The notes beneath the pieces are model-generated. The model did not search any database. It was not told the origin of the DNA and saw only the letters and a program-made list of their open reading frames with translations. This document shows, one piece after another, positions 46,130 through 56,210 of a DNA stretch of 64,000 nt; positions within the stretch are counted from its first letter, which is position 1; each line of letters opens with the position of its first letter. The DNA comes from Gremmenia infestans (Eukaryota > Ascomycota > Leotiomycetes > Helotiales > Hamatocanthoscyphaceae), in the NCBI GenBank assembly GCA_032629725.1, contig JAFEVB010000007.1:1860001-1924000 (forward strand). Direction: 5' to 3'. Position numbers and translations under genes: made by a program.

Positions 46130-47260
46130 ATGTCGCCTAACAATGCCAACGCACAGCGTAAAATGCAATTCATCAACATATCCAGTCAACCTACCGCTGC
46201 CGTAGCGAACGTGCAGCGGGCTCACTCTCATGCTGCTCGAGAAGCGCATGCCAGGAAGTAAATAGCCACTTTCTTTATCTCCTACCTTTGATTTAACTTT
46301 GTTGGTACTCCCGAAGAGTGTTCCATCCCTGCCTCTCGCTCTTCATTGAAGACTTGGCTAATTAGATGTAGAAGGCGGCTCCGCACCGCGGAATACCTAT
46401 CACACAATAACATACAACAAGCTCGGGACAGTCAGGGTCAGGGTCAGGGTCAGGAACAGGCTGATATCATTGTACGAGATCCTGAACGGTACTATCAGGC
46501 TCCATGTACGGAAAAAAACGTCGAGATAAATACGCTTGCTATAGGGAGCCCTATAAGCGTGCTGGCATCCGATCGTAGAGACCCCTTTGATAGTTTTGCA
46601 ATATCTCTTGGGCCAGTAGAACAATTCCTATTTGACCACTGTGAGTGATCTCTCTTGATCCACGTCACCGTGGTCATCGTGCACAGGGTATTAGCTAACC
46701 TGCTATAGATGTGACAGCTATTATTCCCATTATAAACACCAGCTGCGAGAAGTTCCAAGGACCTGAAATTCGATTACTCCTAACTGAACAATGGGCACAG
46801 CTTGCTCTCACTGACGTGGGATTCTGCAATGGAATTCTGCTTGCCTCGTGCCGTCATCTGTCTCTAAATAACCACCCGCAGCAACAGTTCTATACGCAAC
46901 TAGCCATCCGATTCAAACTTGTCTGCCTCCAGAGCCTGAGTGCCACCATTTCGGCTGGGCCCTCCTTCATCAAAGACTCCAGTATTGCCAACGTCATAGA
47001 ATTAGCCTCCGACGAGGTACAGTATTACAAAAACTGGAGATATTTTAAATTAAGGAACTAACAATATCTATTAGGCGTCTTTCGGTGACGTGGTATCAGC
47101 CACGTACCACGTATTAGGGGCACTAAAAATGGTAGAACTTCTCGGCGGACCTCAAACTCTCTATCTAAGCAGTTTCATTAAGCTTATGCTCCGTAACTTT
47201 ATCTACCAGAAAGGATTTTTGGGCACAGATAAAGACCCACCCCCTTACATCCCTGTTTAA
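46130..47260 (+). CDS. Fungal transcription-factor-like protein lacking a Zn2Cys6 cluster
   Basis: Four exons (46130-46257, 46366-46640, 46709-47016, 47075-47260) encode 298 aa. The start reads MSPNNANAQRKMQFINIS and the basic motif RAHSHAAREAHARK is completed by splicing to KCRRRL; this is typical of a fungal family (sometimes called tachykinin family) that has the regulatory middle domain but no zinc cluster. The helical part includes WAQLALTDVGFCNGILLASC and SATYHVLGALKMVELLGGPQ. Relatives are usually longer, so the C-terminus may be truncated. A GGGTCA repeat (46434-46453) encodes a Gly-Gln run. It is transcribed toward the reductase gene. Confidence 0.7.
46434..46453. repeat. GGGTCA hexamer repeat inside a coding exon
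   Basis: About three and a half tandem units in exon two of the TF-like gene encode a short Gln-Gly run. Being a multiple of three, length changes would not shift frame. Confidence 0.8.
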
Positions 47261-47649
47261 TAGTGCAGACAAGAAAATTTATGCTACTACGGCTAAACTA
47301 CATTGCTTATGGCCAAGTTGTATAGGTGTTGATGCCTAGTATGATGCCAAGACTTGCTGTTTCCTTTCTCGGACATATAACAATCCTTTTACTCTCATCT
47401 GCCACTTGGGTACATATCAGTCATAAGAGACTACGATAGCTCCAACCTAGTACAGTTATTACTACCGTCTTGCTTACGAAGACAGTTTGTAATGTAAAGT
47501 TCACATGAATTTGTCAGAAGACAAAAGCCGAACAGGATTGACAATCATCTTATCTACAATCCTATATAACTCTCGTTCAGCTGGTCCTAAGACTTATACT
47601 TCAGAGCAATAACGCGAATCTCATTCTATACAATACTTCTATTATCACC
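47261..47649. other. Intergenic spacer (reductase promoter)
   Basis: No open frame of interest; upstream region of the reductase gene. Confidence 0.5.
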
Positions 47650-48730
47650 ATGTCCGACCTAAAGACGACTATTCCCAAGGGCTCCTTGGTATTAGTAACT
47701 GGCGTGACAGGTTTTGTCGCTTCGCAGGTGGCCAAGCAGTTTCTAGAGCGCGGATACAAAGTGCGTTGTACTGTCCGAAATATCGCAAAAGCAGCATGGC
47801 TCGTCGAAGACGTCCTCAAGTCCTACATTGACGACGGTGCTTTCGAGCTGGCCCTCGTGCCGGACATCGCTGCTGACCATGCCCTCGATGAAGCAGTCAA
47901 GGGAGTTTCGGCGGTTGTGCACCTAGCCACAATTGCCACTTTCGACCCGGACCCAAACAAAGTCGTTCCTCAGACAGTCGCTGGCACCGTGTCAGCTTTG
48001 GAGGCGGCAATGAAAGAGCCGTCGGTGCAGCAGTTCGTTTATACCAGCTCAAAGGGGGCCGCCTTGATCCCATCAATAGGAGATGACACAAATGTCGGAC
48101 GGGACACCTGGAACGACAAAGCAGTTCAACTAGCTTGGGCTCCTCCTCCGTACGAGCCCAACCGCGGAATGGTCGTATACTTCGCCAGCAAGGTCGCAGC
48201 AGAGAAAGCAGCGTGGAAGTTTGTTAAGGAGCGGAAGCCGCACTTCACGGTCAACGTCATTAGTCCGGCGGGAATCATTGGTGAACCGCTCAACAAGAAA
48301 CAAGTCGGATTTACGGCTTCTTGGATACCGCAGTTATACGAGGGCATAACAACCTACTTGGACACATCTGTTTCTAGTATGTTCCCACGCAAATGCCTCA
48401 TTTCACCAGGTCGCTAATTTATTCGTGATAGTATATTTTGTCGACGTGAAGGATGTCGCGCTGCTCCACGTTGCAGCCGTTTTGGACCCCGATGTTGAGA
48501 ACGCCCGTTTCCATATTTGGGGCCAGCATTCTAGCTGGACTGACATTGCTGCTATTATGCGAAAGCTCCGCCCGCACCACAAGTCCATTCCGGAATTTCC
48601 GACTCCCGAGTATCTCACGATATCGACTGATCAGACTGAGATATTGGCCTTGCTGAAGAATTGGGGTAGCCACGGCGGATGGAGGCCATTGGAGGAGACT
48701 GTTGCAGATAATCTGATTGTTTGCGAGTGA
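47650..48730 (+). CDS. NAD(P)-dependent reductase of the dihydroflavonol/cinnamoyl-CoA reductase type (extended SDR)
   Basis: Two exons (47650-48376 and 48432-48730; 55-nt intron, phase 1) encode 341 aa. The N-terminal nucleotide-binding loop is VTGVTGFVASQ (GxxGxxA at 18-24). The active-site pair is YFASK with Tyr177 and Lys181, and FVYTSSKGAA supplies the serine. After splicing, IYFVDVKDVALLH gives the conserved extended-SDR segment. These enzymes reduce aldehydes or ketones; fungal members often act in secondary metabolism or detoxification of plant phenolics. The substrate cannot be read from sequence. It follows two regulators in the same region and precedes a hydrolase. Confidence 0.88.
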
Positions 48731-49666
48731 CTTATTTGACAAGACCGACAACTCTGCGTTATCTGCGTTATATGTAGTCAATGCTAGAATATATATACTG
48801 AAACATTTAGGAAGACGACATTGCAATTGGCAAAAAACCAGTGTCAAGTGTTTCCAGTGGTGTTTATACAGAATAGGAGCATATCTATAGGCGCCGTTCT
48901 TTTTTAAAGCATCTAGCCAAAGTTGCAAGTAAAAACAAACGTGCTGTTGATTCTCTAGATAATTTAACGGTTTTATCACTACGGCCGTAAAACACTATAG
49001 GAGCTAGTGGCAATTAACCCCCCTCCCCTACTACCCCCCACCTAATAATAAATATATACGCAGTGCTTCAATACTTCGTACTAACAAGCAAGCGATCCAC
49101 GTGGTTTAGGTTGACCATCATGTTCGGAACCTCGGAATCTCGGGCCCTATGCGTATCCGCATTCTGCATATAAGCCTCGATTGGACTATAAACAACCTCG
49201 GAAATCTCGCTGGCTAGTACTTGAGTACCTTCCATAGGTGCATTGTGTTATTGTTTCTTTTAGGTAGCTTTTTAGTACTTAATGTTATTGTAGGGTAAGA
49301 TTGAGAGCCTACTACGAGAAGTGTTACCTTCCCATAGGTAGTGGCCTTCTAGTTGGGAAATCATCTGATGAAGCCACGAAATATAGGTAGCGCTAGTGCC
49401 CCCCTTTCTCGGTCGCCTATATAGCTAGATGTCTTATCGATATTATATCTTGCAAAAGGCAACTTCTAACCACCGTAAGCTTATAAGTGGGGCATAACAT
49501 AGAGGGCACGGATTTTATGAGCCCCACCACGCTCTCAACAGTAAGGGCGACGACATTTGTTGAGGAGGATTTTATGGCTTACGAATGACTATGTATTTCA
49601 ACTCCTTCAAACCACTCCTGTTTATTCTCTTTTCCTTCTCTATTTTACTACAATCCCGTTCATAAA
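48731..49666. other. Intergenic spacer
   Basis: No gene seen; a 186-codon minus-strand frame at 48419-48979 is antisense to the reductase and dismissed. It contains the hydrolase upstream region. Confidence 0.45.
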
Positions 49667-50770
49667 ATGTCTGGGACCTTGATTGCTTCAGGGCAAGAGG
49701 GTGCTCCCCCACTCCTCAAAATCCGCCTTCCATTTTTCCACCGCGTAAACTGCTTCATCCGAATTTGGATCCTCAAATTTCTAGCGTCCATCGTCTTTGC
49801 AGTCGATCGATATCTGAATCCACCACCGCCTTCTCTTCGTCCAACTCTGACAAACTTCTATCCATGCCGGCCTAAACTCCAAACACGGGTCTTCTTTCCG
49901 CCGAACTATAAGCCCGGAGAGTTATTACCATTGTATCTGAACATACACGGCGGTGGTTTTGCGGTTTGCGATCCCCAAAACGATGACGAGTTTTGCGTCA
50001 TGTGGGCGAAGCGCACGGGAATGTTGATCGTATCTCTCGACTACTCCAAAGCGCCTCTTTACCCGTTCCCAGTAGCAGTTTACGATATTGCTGCTCTAGC
50101 CAACGCTGTGCTCGCCGATACAAGTCTACCCATCGACAAGACCAGAGTCGTCATCGGCGGTTTCAGTGCAGGCGGCAACTTGGCCCTTTGTGCAAGCCAG
50201 CTGCCAGGTCTAAATGGTCATATCAAGGCCGCCTTGACATTCTACCCGATAGTGGATTGGGGTCATCCTCCGAACGAGAAGTTAGAAATGCGTCCTTATA
50301 AAGGGGGCCCAAAAGACTATTTAGAGGTCCCGAGCTACTGGTTCGACTGGGGATACGTTGCTCCGGGTCAAAACCGTCGGGATCCCTTACTCAGTCCTTG
50401 CTATGCCAAGAAGCAGGATCTTCCGCCTTGGATCTATATCATTGGGGCGCAATGGGATATGCTGAGGCTGGAAAGCCAGGACATGATTCACGACCTTGCG
50501 GGATTAAAGTATTTGGAAGATCAGGAAGCAGATTTTGAGAATGGCACGTACAAATGGACCCTAGCAAAAGGGTGCTCGCATGGTTTCACACATCACTTTA
50601 GACAAGCATCAGAGAAGAAGAAGAAGAGGGAGGAGAAATGCGAACCTATTTACGAGGAGGCGCACGCGTGGTTAAAGAAAGCTTTGGTGAAAGTGGATTG
50701 TGAGATATCGCCCAATATAGCGCCTGAAACGTTTCTAAGAAAATATTCACTGGTTTCTTCAGAACTGTAG
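49667..50770 (+). CDS. Alpha/beta hydrolase, hormone-sensitive-lipase type
   Basis: A single exon encodes 367 aa. The oxyanion motif HGGGF starts at residue 94, the nucleophile lies in GFSAGG (Ser167), and Asp264 (GAQWDML) and His305 (CSHGF) complete the catalytic triad. The N-terminus has a hydrophobic stretch (ILKFLASIVFAVDRYL, about 35-50) that could anchor it to a membrane. A basic Lys/Glu run (EKKKKREEK) precedes the last helix. Enzymes of this family hydrolyse short-chain esters or act on secondary metabolites. It is intronless, unlike most genes here. Confidence 0.88.
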   Translation: MSGTLIASGQEGAPPLLKIRLPFFHRVNCFIRIWILKFLASIVFAVDRYLNPPPPSLRPTLTNFYPCRPKLQTRVFFPPNYKPGELLPLYLNIHGGGFAVCDPQNDDEFCVMWAKRTGMLIVSLDYSKAPLYPFPVAVYDIAALANAVLADTSLPIDKTRVVIGGFSAGGNLALCASQLPGLNGHIKAALTFYPIVDWGHPPNEKLEMRPYKGGPKDYLEVPSYWFDWGYVAPGQNRRDPLLSPCYAKKQDLPPWIYIIGAQWDMLRLESQDMIHDLAGLKYLEDQEADFENGTYKWTLAKGCSHGFTHHFRQASEKKKKREEKCEPIYEEAHAWLKKALVKVDCEISPNIAPETFLRKYSLVSSEL

Positions 50771-51249
50771 AGAAGCCAAAGCAATAATTATAATCAAATG
50801 TCTCTCAACATACAATGCAACAAGCAACTAGACTCATTCTGCTATTATGACGCATGTCTTAGTTTACAAGTCAATTGAAGCCCTTAAAAGTTCTAAGGTC
50901 TCAAAGGCTGATAAAGAAGTCCAACACCAGCACACCTCTTTCATTCACCTCTGCCAAAAAATCTCAAGAAGTGAATTCCCGCGCTAAAGATCTATGAACC
51001 TCTTGTTGAAACCATCCATGTAGCTGTCAGGATTCCTTTTTCCTTCCCTTCCTTTCAACCACAAACAAGTTACAAGCTTTCCAGTTCGGAGGATTGAAGC
51101 ACTTTGCTAGTCAAGGTATATGCGTTCCTGAGGTCATATTTCTTTGGAAGTACCAAATCTGCTAACACTCATCAGAGACAGTTTGCCTTCTCTTGGATTA
51201 AATACTCCTTGGAGCGAAACTGATCAATGAAATCGGACCACGAATATCG
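50771..51249. other. Intergenic spacer
   Basis: No gene, RNA gene or repeat seen. Confidence 0.5.
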
Positions 51250-52344
51250 ATGATGCCTTCGACTCCGAGCTCATCACCAGTATGTGCGCATTGCGAGAAA
51301 CCGGCCTCCCTCTGCTGCAGTGGCTGCAAGGATGTCCCGATCTACGATGAGAGACAAGGTGTCGAGAAAACGTGGTACTGCAACGCAGCGTGCCAAAAGT
51401 CTCACTGGATACTCCACAAGAGCCTCTGCAAGTCCCTCAAAGAACGCAAATCTTTCTTCCGTCTCGGTGGACTGCTCCAAGAACTTTTTCTCATGTACCG
51501 CGAGAAGATCTTCGATCGACCGGTTTTGCGTCTGGAGGAAAGACATAACAAGCTACTCGTATATGAAAGTGAATGGCCAGACGTCGTAACCGATTTTGAC
51601 TACTTCCACCCCTTTCCATCCGCTTTGTGTAAGGATTCAAAGGATAAACAGGCGTTGCTGGTCTTTTTAGCCTGCACGGACATGGGTTGGATGCATGACT
51701 TGCTGGAGTATTCAACGCAAGGTAAGGAAATGCCCCTTAAACTGCTCTATTAGACAAGCATCTAACACTGCTAACCAAAAAAATATTCAGACCTTGTGCG
51801 GAGTATTATAGAAGTAGAGTATATGTCGGGGACCCCTAAGAGACAAGTGGTAGCAGTGACACCCTCGAACATCGAAGATCACATGGACCCAATGCACAGC
51901 GCATGGAAGGTCCAGCTGAAGCAAAGCAGGGAAATCTACGCTCTGGATCTCACCAGTGCTCAGTACGGTTTCTACGACCCGGTTGTTCCATGGAGCATCT
52001 ACGAATCCCGAATTCGACTAGATAGCTGGATGCTTCCTCGATCGTCCGCATTCGGGACCATGAAAAATCTCTGCGCCCAAATATGTGATGCGCCAGAAGC
52101 TACTGGTCATTGTAACTCGGTTCACTCGAGGGCTACCAAGGCGTACATGGACGGCACGGCTCAGTGGGAGAAGGAAAATATGAGAATCCAAAGATTGTTT
52201 CAACTTCCCCAGGAAGCCTTCGAGCGAGGAAAAAGTGAACTGGTTGGTTACGTTGCAGAAACAGTCCAGAATTTCGTTGAAGATATGGCTGCAAAAGACC
52301 AAGAAATCAAGGCTATGATTGCTGCTGGCACGCTTAGGGGTTGA
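51250..52344 (+). CDS. MYND zinc-finger protein
   Basis: Two exons (51250-51721 and 51791-52344; 69-nt intron, phase 1) encode 341 aa. An N-terminal MYND finger spans residues 12-60, beginning VCAHCEKPASLCCSGC and finishing WYCNAACQKSHW then HKSLC, with the usual cysteine/histidine spacing. The rest has no recognised domain; it carries a tryptophan-rich middle (YESEWPDVVTDFDYFHPF) and a helical end. MYND fingers mediate protein interactions; no SET domain is present. Two ATGs lie in tandem at the start (51250 and 51253); the choice does not matter for the finger. Confidence 0.8.
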
Positions 52345-52692
52345 GTTGGATATCTGCCTTCTGTTTGGCATCTACAAAGGCTCTCTATTGGGAACACTCT
52401 GGAAGAATGGATGTGGGCGTTTGGAGGACGCGGAACGGAATCATCTGACAGGTACTCACTATGTACTTTAAAAGCTTCTTCTCATATCAACTTGTCGCCG
52501 AAGAAATTGATCTCGTAGCCTTGGTGCAAATGCGTTCCCATAACACCTATTAATTGGCACTTCAAATCCCATAAAACCAAGTAGAAACTACTATAATATG
52601 ATTATGATTAACTTGCACCACCAATACAACAACTATTCCTACCCCGCGGCCCCTCTCCATCATATTCCCAACCATTCCCCACCCAGCCCACC
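52345..52692. other. Convergent spacer
   Basis: This is the 3' flanks of the MYND gene (+) and the DUF7907 gene (-). Nothing seen. Confidence 0.5.
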
Positions 52693-53303
52693 TCAAATAT
52701 ATACCGCAAACAACAATACCCTCGCACAACTACTAGGAACATTATACGGCTCCGCATCAAACCCAGAGATCATCTGAAACAGCTGCGGCGCATTAATTCC
52801 ATGGAACCACTCACAAACCACCCACCCCCCAAACTCCTCCGCATCCACCACAAAGCCATCTGAGCCATTACTCTTCCACACCCCCGTGCCATACCCGCTC
52901 TGGATCCCGACCGGCTCCCAGCGCGCGTAGTTGGTGTCGCTGGGGCTGCCGAGCGCCGAGAAGGCATACGGACTGGTGTCGAATTGTAGGTGCGTGCCGT
53001 TGAGGAAGGCCCGTGTACCTGTTGTGTTGACGAAGACGGGGTCCGCGAGCCCGGCGCCTGTGTGCCATGCTTCTACTGTGGTGGGGTTAGAAAGAGGAGG
53101 GGAGAGAAGGAGAGGGGGTACGAACAAGCCCAGCCATTGTATTTGGTGTCGCCATCTGTTACGGTCATGTGGAGGTAGAATTCTTGGGTGTTGTTTTGCG
53201 TTCCTGGCGTCCAGGTGGCTTGTCTCGTTTCTGTTGTTGGGGCAGCAGTCGTGAGGCCGATGATGGCTGATGCCGCGATGGCGAGATTGCGAAGTGATAC
53301 CAT
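52693..53303 (-). CDS. Secreted DUF7907 protein
   Basis: Two exons on the minus strand (53303-53126 and 53075-52693; 50-nt intron, phase 1) encode 186 aa. A signal peptide is clear (MVSLRNLAIAASAIIGLTTA, cleavage near residue 21). The mature chain follows a pattern I associate with fungal DUF7907: EFYLHMTV, AWHTGAGLADPVFV, TRAFLNGTHLQFDT, WEPVGIQSGYG, then EEFGGWVVCEWFHG and QLFQM. Three NxS/T sites fit a glycosylated extracellular protein. Function is unknown; many fungi carry several paralogues. Confidence 0.8.
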
Positions 53304-54334
53304 TTTGTCGGTTGACGGGATATTGAAAGTTCAGAGATGGTTATGGAGATGAAATGATGTAGTGATGAGATGAATGAAGAAGCAGGGAAGTTATATCGGA
53401 ATCGAAGTTTATATAAGAAAAGTAAAAAGAGGCAATTGGACAATTATTGATCGAGTACTCCATAATCAAAACTCGTATACTCAATCAACCCCTCTTTACC
53501 ACGTTATCGTACTGTACTCATGACCATGAAGATCTACACGGCAGCACCGCAATTACACAAGCCCCTCGTATCAAGCAAGGTGATGTCTTGAGGCTGAGGC
53601 GACCAACACTTTAGAATAAACTAACAAATACGAGGATATTCTGTCCCACTCACGGAACGGTGACTACCCCACATGATGTCGCCGTGCATCTAGTTGCCGC
53701 TATCCGTCGAGCTACCGTCTTAAAAACGAAAGGGATCGCCCGGAGCTAAGACGCTTATTCTTACGACTTGAACTTTAAGAACTATAGAATACGAAGTTCG
53801 CGCTGACTACTCAAAATGGACAATGATGAAATAAAGTAAGCTTAAAAATCTCGCTTCATACGGAATGTTCGGTCTTGAGTGAACCACATACCAACTCGTT
53901 CTGACGATGATTTTCAGACTCGCGTGACACTGACAGCTAACTCTGTACACGAGAAAGTCGTAAGATTACCTATTAAGCTTACCCATTTCAACCAGATACG
54001 GGGAGAGTGGCAATATAACATCGCGAAACTACTCTTCCTTCTCTTCTCTCTCATATATAGTGTCGCAATAGGAAAAGAAGTAAGACGACGAAGTGCACGA
54101 GAATGTGCTGACATGCTGACATGAGTTTCCCAGAAACAAGAAATGGAAACGAGCATCATATTTTTCCCTCAGCAGCATCAGTATGGCAGTGAACAGAGTG
54201 CGTAGCCAACAATCATTCTTCTCCTTATGCTTCTTATACGGCATTGGAAGCGTTGGGATTGCCAACGAAAGACTCTTCGAGCTGTTCCTACCGCGGACAG
54301 GAATCGAGATGAATGATAGTAAAAAGGTGAGCTC
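53304..54334. other. Intergenic region
   Basis: Upstream of the DUF7907 gene (-). Short frames only, none with recognisable character. Confidence 0.45.
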
Positions 54335-54959
54335 TTACGCCCTTGCTTTCTTAGCGAATCGTTGGATGCGTGCGTATTCCAACAACTGCCTTCCAACATC
54401 AATCAGCCCCATCCGCATCTTGCCACCATCACATGGAACCCTCCGACAGTCGCTAGGACAGTCTCCAGGCAGCTGTGATTGAGACCCTTTGCGGCCATCG
54501 CAAGCAGAGACACTTACCAGACTTCTGGAATGAGTGATATGCATCCACAGCAATGGGTTACACTCCATATGGGACAAGTTAAAAGAGACCGAGGCTGTGA
54601 TGGCGACGCCTGAGAAAATGCCCATCGAGGGGCGTTGCTGTTCTTGAAGCTGGGTCTTGCTTGAATGTCTAGGAAGATTCATCATGCATTGAAATCGTTG
54701 AAAGAAGAATCTCGGAGAAGTAGGGCTTATTTTCCCGGTGCGATTCCAGCCCTAAGAGATGCAGCAAACGGGCTGTTCCCTTGCACCATGCATGCATGCC
54801 ACATGTCTCCACACTACCATTATCCGGACAACCAGGTACAATCTCTGAAGCAAATAAGTTCACCATCACAATTTGCAAAGTGCGAAGAAGAGAAGAATCC
54901 TGTCCGGTGAGCCCGGTGGCTAAGTTGTTGGGTGGCTGAATATATGAAACATGGGGCAT
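54335..54959 (-). pseudogene. Possible relic of a fungal regulator gene
   Basis: Two overlapping minus-strand frames (54959-54669 and 54685-54335) read like pieces of a fungal-specific regulatory domain: LLRTLQIVMVNLFASEIVPG followed by HAWCKGTARLLHLLG, and farther on AITASVSFNLSHMECNPLL. No zinc cluster, start or intact frame was found, and I could not splice the pieces. This may be chance. Confidence 0.25.
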
Positions 54960-55209
54960 TGCCTTTGAGGCAAAGCGAATTTGATTGGTGAAGAGCAGCG
55001 CTGGCGGTCATGTGACGGGCCGCTTTCAGATTCCACCATGTGCTTGAAAGCAACCGAATCAACCTTGCCCTCAAAGGCTCCAGGCAGGTAAATCATGCAG
55101 TGTATCAAGGAGAAGCTATATAAACCGATGCAGTGCGTAGAATCATGTTCTCTCACTATCTTCAACACCACAACCCAACTCTACTCAACTCAACTCCATC
55201 GACAACAAA

Positions 55210-55707
55210 ATGGCAATCATGATGATCAAAAGCAAAGCCGTTGTCGTTCCCGAAGTCGAAAAGATTATCAACTATCAGTGCAAGAATCCTGAATTGTGTT
55301 GGGAAGCGCTTCAGGGCAAACAGCCGGGAAAATACCCCGAGGGAAACAAACGCCTGGCAATGATCGGAGATAAATCGATGGCGCACGCTCAGTTGAAGAA
55401 ATGGTATAGTTCAGGAACAAGCACAGGTATGTATACTCAAGGACTAGGGAAACACTGGAAAGTTCGCTGACTGGACGCAGAGGCTGGCACCACGATTGTA
55501 TGCACCTTGGGCGCAAACTCACACCTTATTATGCGTGGCAAGCAGCTTGGCCTGGACAAGTTCATCAATCCATCCCCTTCCCAGAAAGGGGTTGTGAATG
55601 ACAGCTTGGTTGCTGATACGGTGGAGGCACTGATCGGTGCTGTAGAGATGGATGGGGCGACAAAGGAAGAGTTGGAGGAGGTTATGAAGAGACTTGGCGT
55701 TCTTTGA
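55210..55707 (+). CDS. RNase III-like domain protein with altered active site
   Basis: Two exons (55210-55426 and 55481-55707; 54-nt intron, phase 1) encode 147 aa, essentially a lone RNase III domain. The signature segment reads NKRLAMIGDKSM where active enzymes have N-E-R-L-E-x-L-G-D, so the two glutamates are replaced by Lys and Ala while the Asp remains. The second half has VADTVEALIGAVEMDG, retaining the Asp and Glu of the catalytic set. No double-stranded-RNA-binding domain follows. Catalytically dead relatives exist in mitochondrial ribosomes (mL57 type), and other fungal single-domain versions are known, so a structural role is as likely as cleavage. Confidence 0.75.
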
Positions 55708-56210
55708 GTGATCGATACACGAGCGAGACGGATCCAGCCGTATTTACAGCTTTGTCCGCGACCTCTTATCAAAATAACTCGAGCTCGGAAGTGCAGATGG
55801 TGCCCCAGCTTTGGCAGACTACTGTGTTTGGCACTAGAGGGGGTTTAGAGCCCAGGTGAACATTTGCGCCGAGTTTGAGCTGCTTTCAGAAGAATATTGA
55901 CATTGCTTGGAAGAGAATCATCAACTTGGAATCACTCTTTGACTTTTGGGGTGTTTATTGCCTGCTTCAACATGAGATAGAATGCTTTCTTGGTGCGAAT
56001 TGGGCAACTTTGCCGCCTCATAAGAATGGTGTACATAATCTTTAGATGAAATTCATATTTCTCACATACCTGAGTCGTACAAGGGATAAAATAATGTGCT
56101 TTCGCGATCTAAGGCCACATAGAATCAGGATACGCAGGACCTCCGTTGCCCTACGGTTGCAAACGCAACGCATATACGTGAATTCCCATGTTGTAACATG
56201 CTACTGTAGA
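55708..56210. other. Convergent spacer
   Basis: Between the RNase III-like gene (+) and the NLR pseudogene (-). No other gene seen. Confidence 0.45.

Noticed and set aside
48419..48979. 186-codon minus-strand open frame
   Set aside because: It lies antisense to the second exon of the reductase, and the sense frame has clear family motifs; the antisense peptide has none.
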